From: an uncultured Halieaceae bacterium
GTDB lineage: Bacteria; Pseudomonadota; Gammaproteobacteria; Pseudomonadales; Halieaceae
Assembly (NCBI GenBank): GCA_938074045.1
Contig: CALJGI010000031.1
Span: 62,001 to 126,000, forward strand
Direction of reading: 5' to 3'
Length of the DNA: 64,000 bases
Made by a program: the position numbers and the translations under genes. The notes beneath the pieces are model-generated. The model was not told where the DNA came from. It saw nothing but the letters and a program-made list of their open reading frames with translations, and searched no databases. This document shows positions 1 through 8,855 of this stretch, in pieces (position 1 is the first letter of the stretch; each line of letters opens with the position of its first letter).

Positions 1-52
1 GGCGTTGGCCACGGGCGCCATGCGATTGCCTGCCACCAAGAGCAAAACCTGA
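1..52 (+). CDS. C-terminal end of an upstream gene (partial)
   Basis: A reading frame open from base 2 ends at a TGA at 50-52 and translates to a short tail ending in LPATKSKT. Its stop overlaps the ATG of the next gene (TGATG), the usual arrangement for translationally coupled genes, so this is probably the end of a gene that begins outside the window. Only about 16 residues are visible and no family can be named. Confidence 0.35.
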   Translation, partial: ALATGAMRLPATKSKT

Positions 53-378
53 TGACACCAGCCCTCGAATCACTGTTACTCGTTCTCATACTAGCCACTA
101 TTTGCCTGCAGTTTCTCGCCGCTATACGAATAAGAGAGCTGGCTTATCAGGCTGTATTGCGAGCGAGTCGGCGCGATCAGTTTCAGGTGTTGGATCAATC
201 TGTACACCTGCGACGGCTATCGTTAAGCCGTGATAAAAACGGTCAGTGGCGAGTGTGGCGTCAATATCGATTTGATTACAGCGTGAACGGTGTGGAGAGA
301 CAGCGGGGATTTGTCATCATGCTGGGTCGACAGTTGCAGGCGGTGATCGTATCAGATCAGGACCGTGTCATTCATTGA
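52..378 (+). CDS. DUF3301 family membrane-anchored protein
   Basis: A 108-residue protein with one hydrophobic segment at residues 5-25, then a cytoplasmic or periplasmic domain with the pattern seen in DUF3301 proteins: LDQSVHLRRLSLSRD, then WRQYRFDYSVNG, then RQRGFVIMLG. The family is common in gammaproteobacteria and has no assigned function. The ATG overlaps the preceding stop (TGATG), suggesting coupling to an upstream gene. The last seven bases overlap the convergent gene at 372-962. The family assignment is from motif memory and is fairly secure; the role is unknown. Confidence 0.75.
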   Translation: MTPALESLLLVLILATICLQFLAAIRIRELAYQAVLRASRRDQFQVLDQSVHLRRLSLSRDKNGQWRVWRQYRFDYSVNGVERQRGFVIMLGRQLQAVIVSDQDRVIH

Positions 379-962
379 TCTTGCTGTTTCAACTTGTCGC
401 GAGCACGATTGAGATCTTCGCGATAATTTTCTGCATCACCGAACTCTGAGAACTCCATATAACGCTCGTGGGCGTCGCGCAGTTTTTGTGCGTGTTTTAT
501 CGGGCACCAATACTGTTCAGTGCGAGCCAAAACCTCTCTCGCATAGGCGACTACGCTATTGCCATAGCTGCAGTAGATACAATTGAATTTCTCCACAAGA
601 TTGAGATAGGAAAGCTGATTGCGGTCGACGATCATGTATTGCCAGCGCGGCACGATCGGCACGCCGTAGGCTCGAAAACAAATCTGCTGGTACAGAGCGA
701 GGGTTATATCTAGCAGAGCCAGCGGTATCACCATGGCGTATATGACGGGTGCCGTAATAATGTGCATCAACCGCGCACTGGCGATGTATTGCAATAGGCT
801 CACGCGTGAGCGGCGATGCTCCTGGGCAACCGCCTGGTCAAACTTTACCCGGCCGTTTTGAAACTGATATTTGAATTTATCGCTCAGATCATCGAGGTAA
901 TGTTCAAGCTGATCTTCCAGTTCTCTCATTTTCTTGTATATGGCATCTATGTCAGAGTGCAT
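372..962 (-). CDS. conserved membrane protein with coiled-coil N terminus and CxxC site
   Basis: A 196-residue protein of unknown function. The first about 60 residues are charged and probably helical or coiled coil. A hydrophobic stretch at about residues 65-95 could form one or two membrane helices. A cysteine pair (CIYC) near residue 128 followed by YWCPIKH near residue 152 could bind metal. The C-terminal 40 residues are highly charged. The ATG at 962 is supported by a GGAG six bases upstream. I recall similar proteins with the YWCPIKH signature in gammaproteobacteria, but no function. It converges with the DUF3301 gene and overlaps it by seven bases. Confidence 0.7.
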   Translation of the reverse strand: MHSDIDAIYKKMRELEDQLEHYLDDLSDKFKYQFQNGRVKFDQAVAQEHRRSRVSLLQYIASARLMHIITAPVIYAMVIPLALLDITLALYQQICFRAYGVPIVPRWQYMIVDRNQLSYLNLVEKFNCIYCSYGNSVVAYAREVLARTEQYWCPIKHAQKLRDAHERYMEFSEFGDAENYREDLNRARDKLKQQDQ

Positions 963-1027
963 ATCGGTCTCCAGATAATTGTGCGCTTACCGGTTTTCTG
1001 AACAGATAAGTATATTAGCTCTAATCT

Positions 1028-2221
1028 ATGCCGGACCGCAGTGATTGTGTTGTTGTCTGGCCAGCTTATACTGAGGCGATGACAGAGCCCATGGCCAGAC
1101 AAAAAATGCTTTTCGAGCGACTTCAGTTTCTTGGCGTCGCCGTTATTGTCTCTGTTTCATATACGGTACTTCGCGCACAGCTGAATATCGAGTACAAAGG
1201 GGCGACCTGGCAGCAGCTATACGACCTCGCGGCCGCAGTTCCCTTTGGTACCAGAGTGTTGGTGCCGCTGTTGTCCAGGCCGCTGGTCGGACTCGGATTC
1301 GATGTGATCGATGCATTTCTGGTTTGGGAGGCCGTCGCTGCATTAATGACGGTGCTCGGCATCAGACACATTGCGGCCTTGTATGCTGAGGAACGTTTTG
1401 CCCGTGTGTTGGCGCTGGCCTTTCTCTTGTTACTCCCCCTGGCTTATCTTTTGCGCTTTCGCTGGCCGATATTTTACCCCTACGACACGGCGGCATTGGC
1501 GCTGATGGTGTGGGGATTATACTGTGTGCTAAAGCATCAGTGGTGGGCGTTGTTGATTCTCACCGCATTGGGTGCGCTCAATCGCGAATCATTTGTCCTG
1601 GTGACGGCAGTGTTCTGTGTTTTGGGCATTGACCGCTTAACCCGCAGTCGCTACATCGCCCTCCTGCTCATGCAAGTTCTGGTGTATGGTGGAGTGCGAG
1701 CGCTGATCGCCCAGCTGACCATCGATAATCCCAGACCTTACGGTGGACAGCTAGCGCTGACCAACCGGGGCGAATGGAGGATGCAGGGTAATATCGATTG
1801 GTTGGCAAACGGCGAAAACTGGTTGGTGCTGCTGGCGACCCTGGGTTTTCTTCCGCTGTTTTATCTGGCGCTGCGCAGGCACATACCTCATTTTCTTCGT
1901 CGCTGGTGGTATGTAGTGTCGGCTTATCTGGTTATGTTATTTTTTGTGGGTAACTTATATGAGCCTAGAATCTTTGGTGAGGTTATGGTGCTTCTCTATG
2001 TTCCGGTTGGTCTCGCGCTTGCGTCCTATCTCGGTCTGGATCGGGGTGTCGCGGAAGGCACGCACCGATTCTGGGCACAGGGAGATGGCAGGGTGGTGAC
2101 GCTGATGAGTAGCAGTCAGGTCGAAATGCTGGCACGAGTGGCTCCGCTGATCTTTATACTGGGGGCTTTTTTTGTGGCCTGGCTGCTCAATCAATTAGGT
2201 GTGGAGTACTTTTATCGATGA
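1028..2221 (+). CDS. polytopic membrane protein, possibly GT-C-like
   Basis: A 397-residue protein with about ten or eleven hydrophobic helices. Between helices lie polar motifs that recur in a family of uncharacterised membrane proteins: FGTRVLVPLL near residue 75, a FYPYDTAAL segment near residue 150, NRES near residue 187 and YEPRIFGE near residue 310. Such layouts resemble polytopic glycosyltransferases, but no catalytic signature is certain. The start is uncertain: ATGs at 1028, 1079, 1091 and 1106 are in frame and none has a strong Shine-Dalgarno. The stop overlaps the next ATG by four bases (ATGA), so the two genes are probably one transcription unit. Confidence 0.7.
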   Translation: MPDRSDCVVVWPAYTEAMTEPMARQKMLFERLQFLGVAVIVSVSYTVLRAQLNIEYKGATWQQLYDLAAAVPFGTRVLVPLLSRPLVGLGFDVIDAFLVWEAVAALMTVLGIRHIAALYAEERFARVLALAFLLLLPLAYLLRFRWPIFYPYDTAALALMVWGLYCVLKHQWWALLILTALGALNRESFVLVTAVFCVLGIDRLTRSRYIALLLMQVLVYGGVRALIAQLTIDNPRPYGGQLALTNRGEWRMQGNIDWLANGENWLVLLATLGFLPLFYLALRRHIPHFLRRWWYVVSAYLVMLFFVGNLYEPRIFGEVMVLLYVPVGLALASYLGLDRGVAEGTHRFWAQGDGRVVTLMSSSQVEMLARVAPLIFILGAFFVAWLLNQLGVEYFYR

Positions 2222-2757
2222 CACAGCATGAGTATGTGTTTGTAGCGGTCTCAATCATCCTCGGCCTGGCGATGACGAGGTTATTGCATACCGTGGCGAT
2301 GTTGATACGAGCGCACCTCCGGGTTGTGTTTCATTGGTCTTCGGCCGTCTGGGGTCTCTGCATCATGGCGTATATTCTGCAGCTGTGGTGGGTTGGTTGG
2401 GGCTTGAGGGAACTGACCGTATGGGATTTTTCCGACTTTCTGGTGCTGGTAGCTGGTTCCATCTGTGTTTACGGTGCGGCGGAAATGGCCTTGCCGGTGC
2501 CGGAAGAAGAGCAGTTGGATTTGCTCGCACACAGTCGTGGCCTGGGTCGTCTGTCAGCCGTCTCCATGGGGCTGTATTTTTTTATGGGCCCCTACTTCAA
2601 CCTGGCTATGTACGATAATCCTATATTGCCAGCATTGATCATGCCTTCCATCGGGGTTCTTTTCGTGGCGGTTATCGTTATCCGGCCTGTCTTGTTTCCC
2701 GTCATCAGTCCCGTGTTTGGGGCTTACACCCTGGCTATTCTCTATCTGACTGCCTGA
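2218..2757 (+). CDS. small polytopic membrane protein of unknown function
   Basis: A 179-residue protein with five or six hydrophobic helices (for example residues 7-30, 43-62, 72-90, 113-132, 138-176). No conserved catalytic motif is visible. It starts inside the stop of the preceding membrane protein gene (ATGA overlap at 2218-2221), so the two are likely translated together and may interact. A good intrinsic terminator follows directly. I do not recognise the family. Confidence 0.65.
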   Translation: MTQHEYVFVAVSIILGLAMTRLLHTVAMLIRAHLRVVFHWSSAVWGLCIMAYILQLWWVGWGLRELTVWDFSDFLVLVAGSICVYGAAEMALPVPEEEQLDLLAHSRGLGRLSAVSMGLYFFMGPYFNLAMYDNPILPALIMPSIGVLFVAVIVIRPVLFPVISPVFGAYTLAILYLTA

Positions 2758-2761
2758 TGTC

Positions 2762-2785
2762 GCACCCCACTTCAGGGGTGCTTTT
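2762..2785 (+). terminator. intrinsic terminator after the membrane protein pair
   Basis: GCACCCC at 2762-2768 pairs with GGGGTGC at 2775-2781 across a six-base loop, followed by TTTT. This is a compact GC-rich hairpin plus T-run five bases after the stop of the 2218-2757 gene. Confidence 0.75.
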
Positions 2786-2856
2786 AGTGGATATTTGACC
2801 CAGCGCCCATACTGTATATAGTAGGGCGCAGTAACTTGACCACTAGATGCAGGGAT

Positions 2857-3417
2857 ATGGTAAGTCAGGTACGAATACTACGGCTAAACAAATCCGGATT
2901 ACCACAAATGTGGTTATCCCGCGAGGAAGCAGCGACGCTCTATGCTCGGGACCAGGTGGTCTGGAGCATCGGTGATGAGTTGCTGCGGATGCGTGGTGGT
3001 ATCAATCGAGTAGGAATCCGCTCCGAAATTGTCATGGCACCGATCATTGCATGTGAGGGTGACTCCCAACGCTGGAATTTTGTACCGGCTCTCAGTAATC
3101 GCCTGTTATTCCGTCGCGATGGTCAGCTCTGTATGTATTGTGGTGAATCCTTCGATGATCGTCGGTTGACTCGAGATCATATCGTGCCGCGCATACAGGG
3201 CGGACGGGATCGTTGGACCAATGTGGTGGCAGCCTGTGCGCGTTGTAATCACCGCAAGGGTGGGCGCACGCCGGACCAGGCGGGCATGGAATTGCTGGCC
3301 ATACCCTTCGAGCCCAATGTTTTCGAGTTTATGTACCTGGCAAACCGGCAGATTCGCGGCGATCAAATGGAGTATCTGCAGAGTCGGTTTTCGGGACAGC
3401 GAAGTTGGGCTACCTGA
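2857..3417 (+). CDS. HNH endonuclease family protein
   Basis: An HNH nuclease of 186 residues. The C-terminal half holds the zinc-knuckle CMYCGE, then the catalytic DHIVPRIQGG (the DH of the HNH motif), then N-V-V and a second CxxC (CARCNHRKGG), a standard McrA-like HNH layout. The N-terminal about 85 residues lack a known DNA-binding domain. I chose the ATG at 2857; the frame extends to a TTG at 2836, but GCAGGGA just upstream favours the ATG. Proteins of this kind are common as single genes in gammaproteobacteria and are often not linked to restriction. No methylase is nearby, so a role in defence is not supported. Confidence 0.85.
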   Translation: MVSQVRILRLNKSGLPQMWLSREEAATLYARDQVVWSIGDELLRMRGGINRVGIRSEIVMAPIIACEGDSQRWNFVPALSNRLLFRRDGQLCMYCGESFDDRRLTRDHIVPRIQGGRDRWTNVVAACARCNHRKGGRTPDQAGMELLAIPFEPNVFEFMYLANRQIRGDQMEYLQSRFSGQRSWAT

Positions 3418-3443
3418 AGCCCAGCTAGTCCTTGCGGTTCCTA

Positions 3444-4466
3444 TCAGCCCAGTACTTTGCTCACCAGATTTTCACTGGTTGACCACAGACGAGCGGCCAG
3501 TTCAGTGTCGTACATCAACGGGTTGGCCTGCGCCGGATTGCAGTCTGAAAAATATTGGCCCGATATGCCGGCGGGTATCGGGTGTGCCGCTACGTAGCAT
3601 TGAGTAGCCGCACCCTGGGCGATATTTTTGTTGTACACGTCGTCATCCGCCTCTCGCTGGTTGTCCAGATGTCTTCCCAGATTGGTTCTGATCACGCCGG
3701 GATGAAGGGAATTGGCTGTTACACCCGTACCCGCCAGCCGTTTCGATAATTCCAGCGCAAACAGACCGTTGGCCAATTTTGAACGTCCATAAGCAGCCCA
3801 CGCTTCATAGGACCTGGCGCCATCAAGGTTGTCAAAATCGATGCCCACCGGGGGCGCGGAAAAGTGAGCGCAGCTACTCAACATCACGATGCGTCCATTG
3901 CCGGCTGCTTTAACCTGATCAAGCAGACCGTTGACCAGTACAAAGTGTCCCAGGTGATTGACGACAAATTGTAGCTCCAGGCCATAGGCCTTGCGCAGAT
4001 CTGGCAGCGCCATAATCCCGGCATTGCAGATCAGCATATCGATCGGTTTATTCAGCGCCTTGACCACTTCGGTGCAGCTGACCACAGAGTGAAAGTCGCT
4101 CAATTCGGCTACCACAGGGGTTGTTTTACCAGCAAAGTTGGCACAGGCTTTTTCCGCCTTTTCCATGGTGCGGGCGGAACCGATAACGTGGGCGCCACGC
4201 ATCGTGAGTACGCGCATGGTTTCCATTCCCAAGCCAGAATTGCATCCTGTCACCAGTGCGGTTTTACCGCTCAGGTCCAGCCCCTCGGTGACTTCCTCGG
4301 CGGTAGATTTCTCGCCAAACTTACTGCGTGGCAAATCACCAGGTGGTGCGGGTTGTTCACCTCTGCATGGCCCGGCCGCCTGAATCGCACTGGGGTATAA
4401 AGCGCTTAGAACGGCGACTTGCAGCAGTTGGCGCCGCTGGATTTTTATGCTGGTCAATGTGCTCAT
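3444..4466 (-). CDS. exported short-chain dehydrogenase (SDR), possible Tat substrate
   Basis: A classical SDR fold beginning near residue 65: the nucleotide-binding TGCNSGLG, the NAGIM motif, a catalytic Ser in MLSSCAHFS and YGRSK (Tyr-x3-Lys). The sequence resembles retinol-dehydrogenase or protochlorophyllide-reductase-like SDRs. The first 30 residues are unusual for an SDR: two arginines (QRRQLL) before a hydrophobic stretch ending in AIQAAG, which looks like a Tat-type signal peptide. If so, the enzyme is folded with its cofactor and exported to the periplasm. The substrate is unknown. It is convergent with the HNH gene and has no obvious operon partner. Confidence 0.8.
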   Translation of the reverse strand: MSTLTSIKIQRRQLLQVAVLSALYPSAIQAAGPCRGEQPAPPGDLPRSKFGEKSTAEEVTEGLDLSGKTALVTGCNSGLGMETMRVLTMRGAHVIGSARTMEKAEKACANFAGKTTPVVAELSDFHSVVSCTEVVKALNKPIDMLICNAGIMALPDLRKAYGLELQFVVNHLGHFVLVNGLLDQVKAAGNGRIVMLSSCAHFSAPPVGIDFDNLDGARSYEAWAAYGRSKLANGLFALELSKRLAGTGVTANSLHPGVIRTNLGRHLDNQREADDDVYNKNIAQGAATQCYVAAHPIPAGISGQYFSDCNPAQANPLMYDTELAARLWSTSENLVSKVLG

Positions 4467-4588
4467 AATGTCCTCGTGATTCGTTATGCTTGCTTATTCA
4501 ATCGATAACAGTTTCTTTATTGCGGAAAAACTTTATCCCACTATAGGGTACTGTGGAGATACTGCAAGAAGAGAGAAGGGTAGAACCG

Positions 4589-4999
4589 ATGCTGAAAATT
4601 GTGATGATTGATCATATAGTACTGCGTACCCAGAAGTTGCAGGACATGATTGGCTTTTATGTCGGGGTGCTCAACTGTACGGTGGAGCGGCAGCTGGATC
4701 CGGCCATCGGGTTAACGCAATTGCGGGCTGGTGATGCGCTGATTGATCTGGTCGACGTGGACAGCGACCTGGGGCGCAGCGGGGGCCGCGCTGCCGGCGC
4801 TGAGGGTCGTAACCTGGATCATTTGTGTCTGCGCGTCACGGGGATCGATGAGGCTGAACTCGCTGAGTATCTTCAGTCCCAGGCAATTGCGGTTGGAGAG
4901 TTCGCCGAACGCTATGGGGCGGATGGTTATGGGCGCTCTATCTACATCGCTGATCCCGATGGTAATACCGTGGAATTGCGTATCGCTCAGAAACGGTAG
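4589..4999 (+). CDS. VOC (glyoxalase/dioxygenase superfamily) protein
   Basis: A 136-residue protein of the vicinal-oxygen-chelate fold. The first module starts with IDHIVLRT (metal-ligand His) and the second has LDHLCLRV, ending with ADPDGNTVELR, where the Glu is the usual C-terminal metal ligand. One protein holds both beta-alpha-beta modules, as is normal. The ATG at 4589 has AGAAGGG at a good distance; an in-frame GTG at 4553 is less likely. The substrate cannot be predicted. The last 13 bases overlap the convergent DUF5916 gene. Confidence 0.8.
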   Translation: MLKIVMIDHIVLRTQKLQDMIGFYVGVLNCTVERQLDPAIGLTQLRAGDALIDLVDVDSDLGRSGGRAAGAEGRNLDHLCLRVTGIDEAELAEYLQSQAIAVGEFAERYGADGYGRSIYIADPDGNTVELRIAQKR

Positions 5000-7266
5000 C
5001 GGATTTTTGCCACCAGACTCTCGTTGGCGACCGTGTCCCAGCCATCCCTCAGCAGGCGTGACGGTCCGCGATCGATGTCTTCATCTTCGATCAGCCCACC
5101 CCGACTGTACACCAGGAATATATCGGACAGAGGCGCGAGCTCATAGCGGTAACGGATTTGCAGTGCTGTGTCGCTCAGGCTGAAATCAGGAACTTCATCG
5201 GCATTGGGCCGTATTCTTCCGCCCGGTGACAACTCGAAACCGTTGATGCTGTCCGCCTCCAGCCCGATCCATTCAAACTTCAGTCGGATTTCCTGCTTTG
5301 TGCTGGGGTACCAATCAAGCTTGAATTCAATTCTGTAAAAATCTGCTGAGTAGGTCGCGAGTTGCTCGAGATCGCTCTCCCACAGTAGCCAGTCGTGGTG
5401 GTGTCGATGAATTAGTTTTCCGGACAGGGTAATTTTGTCGGTCAGATAATAGCTGGGTTCAAACTTTACAGAGTGTGTAAAGGAGTCGTCGCCATCATTG
5501 AACAGCGACACTTTGAACTCGTAATTGAAGTCTTGTCCACGTGGATTGCGATACACAAAATCAGCCCAGTACTGGGCTTTCTTGCGGAACAAGCCGTTAC
5601 CGCGGGTGATCAGATTGTCGTAGCCCGTTGATTCTCCACCCAGCCCAATAACAACCTCAGCCGTGCTTTTCAGAATGGCCGACCTGTCTATTTCAAACCA
5701 GGTGGGATGGCGTTTGCCGTCGGCGGTTCGTGATGTTCCCCATTCCAGCTCGTCGGTGGTGGAGCGGATCCGTGAGGAGTCGTCGTAGCTGTTTATGCGA
5801 TGCTCATGATTAACATAGATTTCCTCAAAATTGTTTCTTTTGAGAAAACCGAAATCGTTCATCTCGAACTCATTGCCATAGTGGATCAGCGCAAAGATGT
5901 GATTCCAGTCGTCGTTTGGTGAGTATTCCCATTGCATCCACGCACCGACGTCGCTGTTGTCTACATCTTCATAGTCGTTGTAGACGTTGGCGACCTGCTC
6001 GATATCGCTTTGCATCAGCAATGCATTGAATCTTAGCGCGCCGTTGATACGCCAGTCCATATTTAGCGCGTTGAGGGTGGCCTCGCGGCCCAGTGTGGGA
6101 CGATCGGCGTAGGTAAAGGTATGACCGATGGTCGCCTCTCCCAACCGACCCTGTACTCTGGTGGCGAGATACCCACGCCCTTCACTGATGCGCGCATCAT
6201 CCTCGGCGACGTAAAACACGCCGTAGTCTATGGTTTCACCATAGTTGGTGTATTTGAGTGCGAAATCAATGTCTGACACACCGGAATCTCCACCGTCGGC
6301 TGCATCACCAATGCGCCGGGTGTGGATCATTCTGTCGCCAGTGGGTATCTGAAAATCAAAAAGGCCCTGATTTTCGGTAAAGAAAGGACGTTATTCCGCG
6401 AGGAAGGTTTCGATGGCACTGAAGTTCACCACGAGATCGTCGCTCTCCACCTGGCCGAAATCTGGATTTAATGCGAGGGTCAGTTGCTGATTGCTATTGG
6501 GTCGCCAGACCATGTCCATGCCAACTTTAAAATCACTGTTGTCATTGTGCAGATCCTGGGTTGAGGTAGCGTAAGGAAAAAAATCCAGGGTTGATTTTTG
6601 CACGTTGTCAATTTCTACCTGGTGGAGATCAGACAGGAAGGTAGCACGACGCATGGATGCGGCCGGATAGGCAAAGCGAACCGATTCTGCCAGCACGACG
6701 CGGGAAAAATACACCGCCATAGTTTTTTGAGCGGCGTCGCTTTGCACCATTGGCGCGACTGTCCAGGGAATAAGCACTTCGCTGTACCAGGCCTCGTCGT
6801 CCGCACTTGTTTGTGAGTACCAGGTGCCATCCCAGTCACGGGAATATTGGTTCTCGTTACTAAGAACCCCATCCTGAACAGAATTGCTGGAGCTCACAGT
6901 GAAGTCGTACGCCGAAAGACCCGAACCGTCGAAGTCGATATTGATTATGTTGCGGTCTGCCTGTAGAAAACTGTCCCGGGCAAACTTTCTGTGAACCCGG
7001 GGCACGTTTGCCGGTTGGTAGTTGGTAAAGGCGACATGGATACCGCGGTCGTCTACGAACAGCCTGGCGATAGTTAGATAGTGGGCTGGCGCCAGGGTCA
7101 AAGGGTCCGTGGTCACGAAGTCCTTAAAAACCTCGGCTGTTTGCCACTCTGGTTCGTCGATCACACCGTCGATGGTAATGGCGCTTCGGGCGAGCGACGA
7201 ATACAGCATCAGCATCAGGCAGTACAAAATTGTGGGGCGGTGGTGTGGGCGTAACCAGCGATTCAT
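4987..7266 (-). pseudogene. DUF5916 outer-membrane protein with CBM9-like N domain, interrupted by one in-frame TAA
   Basis: The frame starts at 7266 with a signal peptide and a carbohydrate-binding family 9-like domain (ITIDGVIDEPEW at about residue 29), then runs to a TAA at 6391-6393. Past that stop the same frame continues with RPFFTENQGLFDF and then a beta-rich domain to 4987 that ends in KIRYRF, an outer-membrane-barrel ending. In DUF5916 proteins the segment reads ETF..EKRPFF, so the TAA replaces a Lys codon; AAA to TAA is a single base change. Total length without the stop is about 758 codons, the usual size of the family. Either this is a recent nonsense pseudogene, a read-through, or a sequencing error. 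The function of the family is not known; surface binding or transport of a glycan or peptide is a guess. Confidence 0.85.
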
Positions 7267-7352
7267 GGTGAAAGCTTACCGTTCGGACGTCGAGTTATAA
7301 AATGTATTGTAGGCGGCGATAAATCGTTGTTGGGGAAGATTGGCATGCCTTT

Positions 7353-8732
7353 CTATTCGGCCATGACCTGATCCAGCCGTTCCTGTTGTCGCCATATGCC
7401 GCTGCGGAGTCGCCACAGGTAGACCGCAGCGATAACAATAATTGAAATGACAAAGGCCACCCAGGAAGCGCGCGGACCATAGTCGAGCACCACAATCATG
7501 ACTACCTGGACCAGCAGCATCAGCCAGTGTAGTGAAATAGAGGTGATCATCAGCCAGCGTGTGTCGCCCGCACCACGCAGGACTGCCCCCGTAATCAACA
7601 TGAAAGCATCTGCCAGCATGTAACAACCGAGGCCGACCATCATGAAACTGCCGATCTCGAGAATGGCGGCGAAATCTTCGCCGGAGCCGGAAAACACGTT
7701 GAGCAGGTCGACGCGGAAGGTGACAAAGAATACGGCGAGAACCAGTGAGTATGACATGGCGATGGTGAACCCAGCCGTCATCACACCATTGGCGCGACTC
7801 ATATCCCGGGCACCCACATAGCGACCAATCAAACTGATAACGCCAATGTGCAGTCCAATCAAGGGTATGAATGAAACCATATCCCAATTGAAAACGATGG
7901 CCGCCGCCGCACCATAGGTAATGCCAAAGGATTGAAACAGCAGGAGGAACAGGTTGAAGGTGGCGATATTCATGAACATTTCAAGCCCGGATGGAAAACC
8001 CAGTCGGGCATAGCGACGCATAATACCTCCGTCGAAGACAAAGGAATTTCCCACCGAGAATTTAATTCGGTTGCGCTTGGCGAGGTAGAAGCCTACATAA
8101 ATCAGCAGGGCGAAAACTGACGCAATCACGGTACCCATCGCCGCCCCCTGGATCCCCATTTCAGGAAAGCCTGCTACCCCGAAGATAAGTGCATAGGACA
8201 GGGGGATATTGATCAGCACGCCAAAAACATCGGCCGCCATAACAACCCGGGTGCGACCTATACCTGTGAAGTAGGTGGCGAGGCAGACCTTTGCCAGACT
8301 GAATGGCGCAACCAGCATGATGATGCGGTAGTAGGATTGTTCCAGTTCAACCAGTACCGGCTCGTGGCCCATTGCCCCAAACAGTCTGTATACCGCCAGG
8401 GCTATCAGCACGATGATCGGCATGGACATCAGCGCCATGAGTACACCCTGGGTGACAACCTTGGGACATTTGTGGTGTTCGCCGGCGCCATAGTATTGGG
8501 CCACCATGGCATTGGCATAGGCCAGAGCGCCCTGGAACAGGGCGACGCTGAAAAAGGACGCAATGCCACCACCCATGGCTGCTGCCATGTGCGCCGGATC
8601 AATCATGGACAAAAAGAACCGATCAAAGAAGATCATGGCCGCAAAGGAGCCCTGTGACACCACCATCGGCAGTGAAATCACCGTCAACTCCCGCAGATCA
8701 GCGCGGTTGAAATGTAATCGGGTCTCAGACAT
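7353..8732 (-). CDS. MATE family multidrug/cation antiporter
   Basis: A 459-residue inner-membrane protein with twelve predicted helices in two similar halves, the length and layout of MATE exporters (Na+ or H+ driven export of drugs or metabolites). The N terminus LRELTVISLPMVVSQGSFAAM, the first-half FTGIGRTRVVM and the second-half VLRGAGDTRWLM are typical MATE signatures. It is divergent from the PQQ dehydrogenase gene with 123 bases between the starts. Substrate is unknown. Confidence 0.9.
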   Translation of the reverse strand: MSETRLHFNRADLRELTVISLPMVVSQGSFAAMIFFDRFFLSMIDPAHMAAAMGGGIASFFSVALFQGALAYANAMVAQYYGAGEHHKCPKVVTQGVLMALMSMPIIVLIALAVYRLFGAMGHEPVLVELEQSYYRIIMLVAPFSLAKVCLATYFTGIGRTRVVMAADVFGVLINIPLSYALIFGVAGFPEMGIQGAAMGTVIASVFALLIYVGFYLAKRNRIKFSVGNSFVFDGGIMRRYARLGFPSGLEMFMNIATFNLFLLLFQSFGITYGAAAAIVFNWDMVSFIPLIGLHIGVISLIGRYVGARDMSRANGVMTAGFTIAMSYSLVLAVFFVTFRVDLLNVFSGSGEDFAAILEIGSFMMVGLGCYMLADAFMLITGAVLRGAGDTRWLMITSISLHWLMLLVQVVMIVVLDYGPRASWVAFVISIIVIAAVYLWRLRSGIWRQQERLDQVMAE

Positions 8733-8855
8733 CGCCGGCGACTATCCTCCCCCCTATCATCTAATGCAAGAAGGTAATACGGGAATATCACCAAGCAAGT
8801 CGGGTCTTGCTGTGAGGTGTTCCGCGTTATTATTCAAATATTGATGTAGTTAAAT

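Noticed and set aside
2857..3417. Restriction or defence system around the HNH gene
   Set aside because: No methylase, specificity subunit or other defence gene is adjacent; HNH genes of this type often stand alone.
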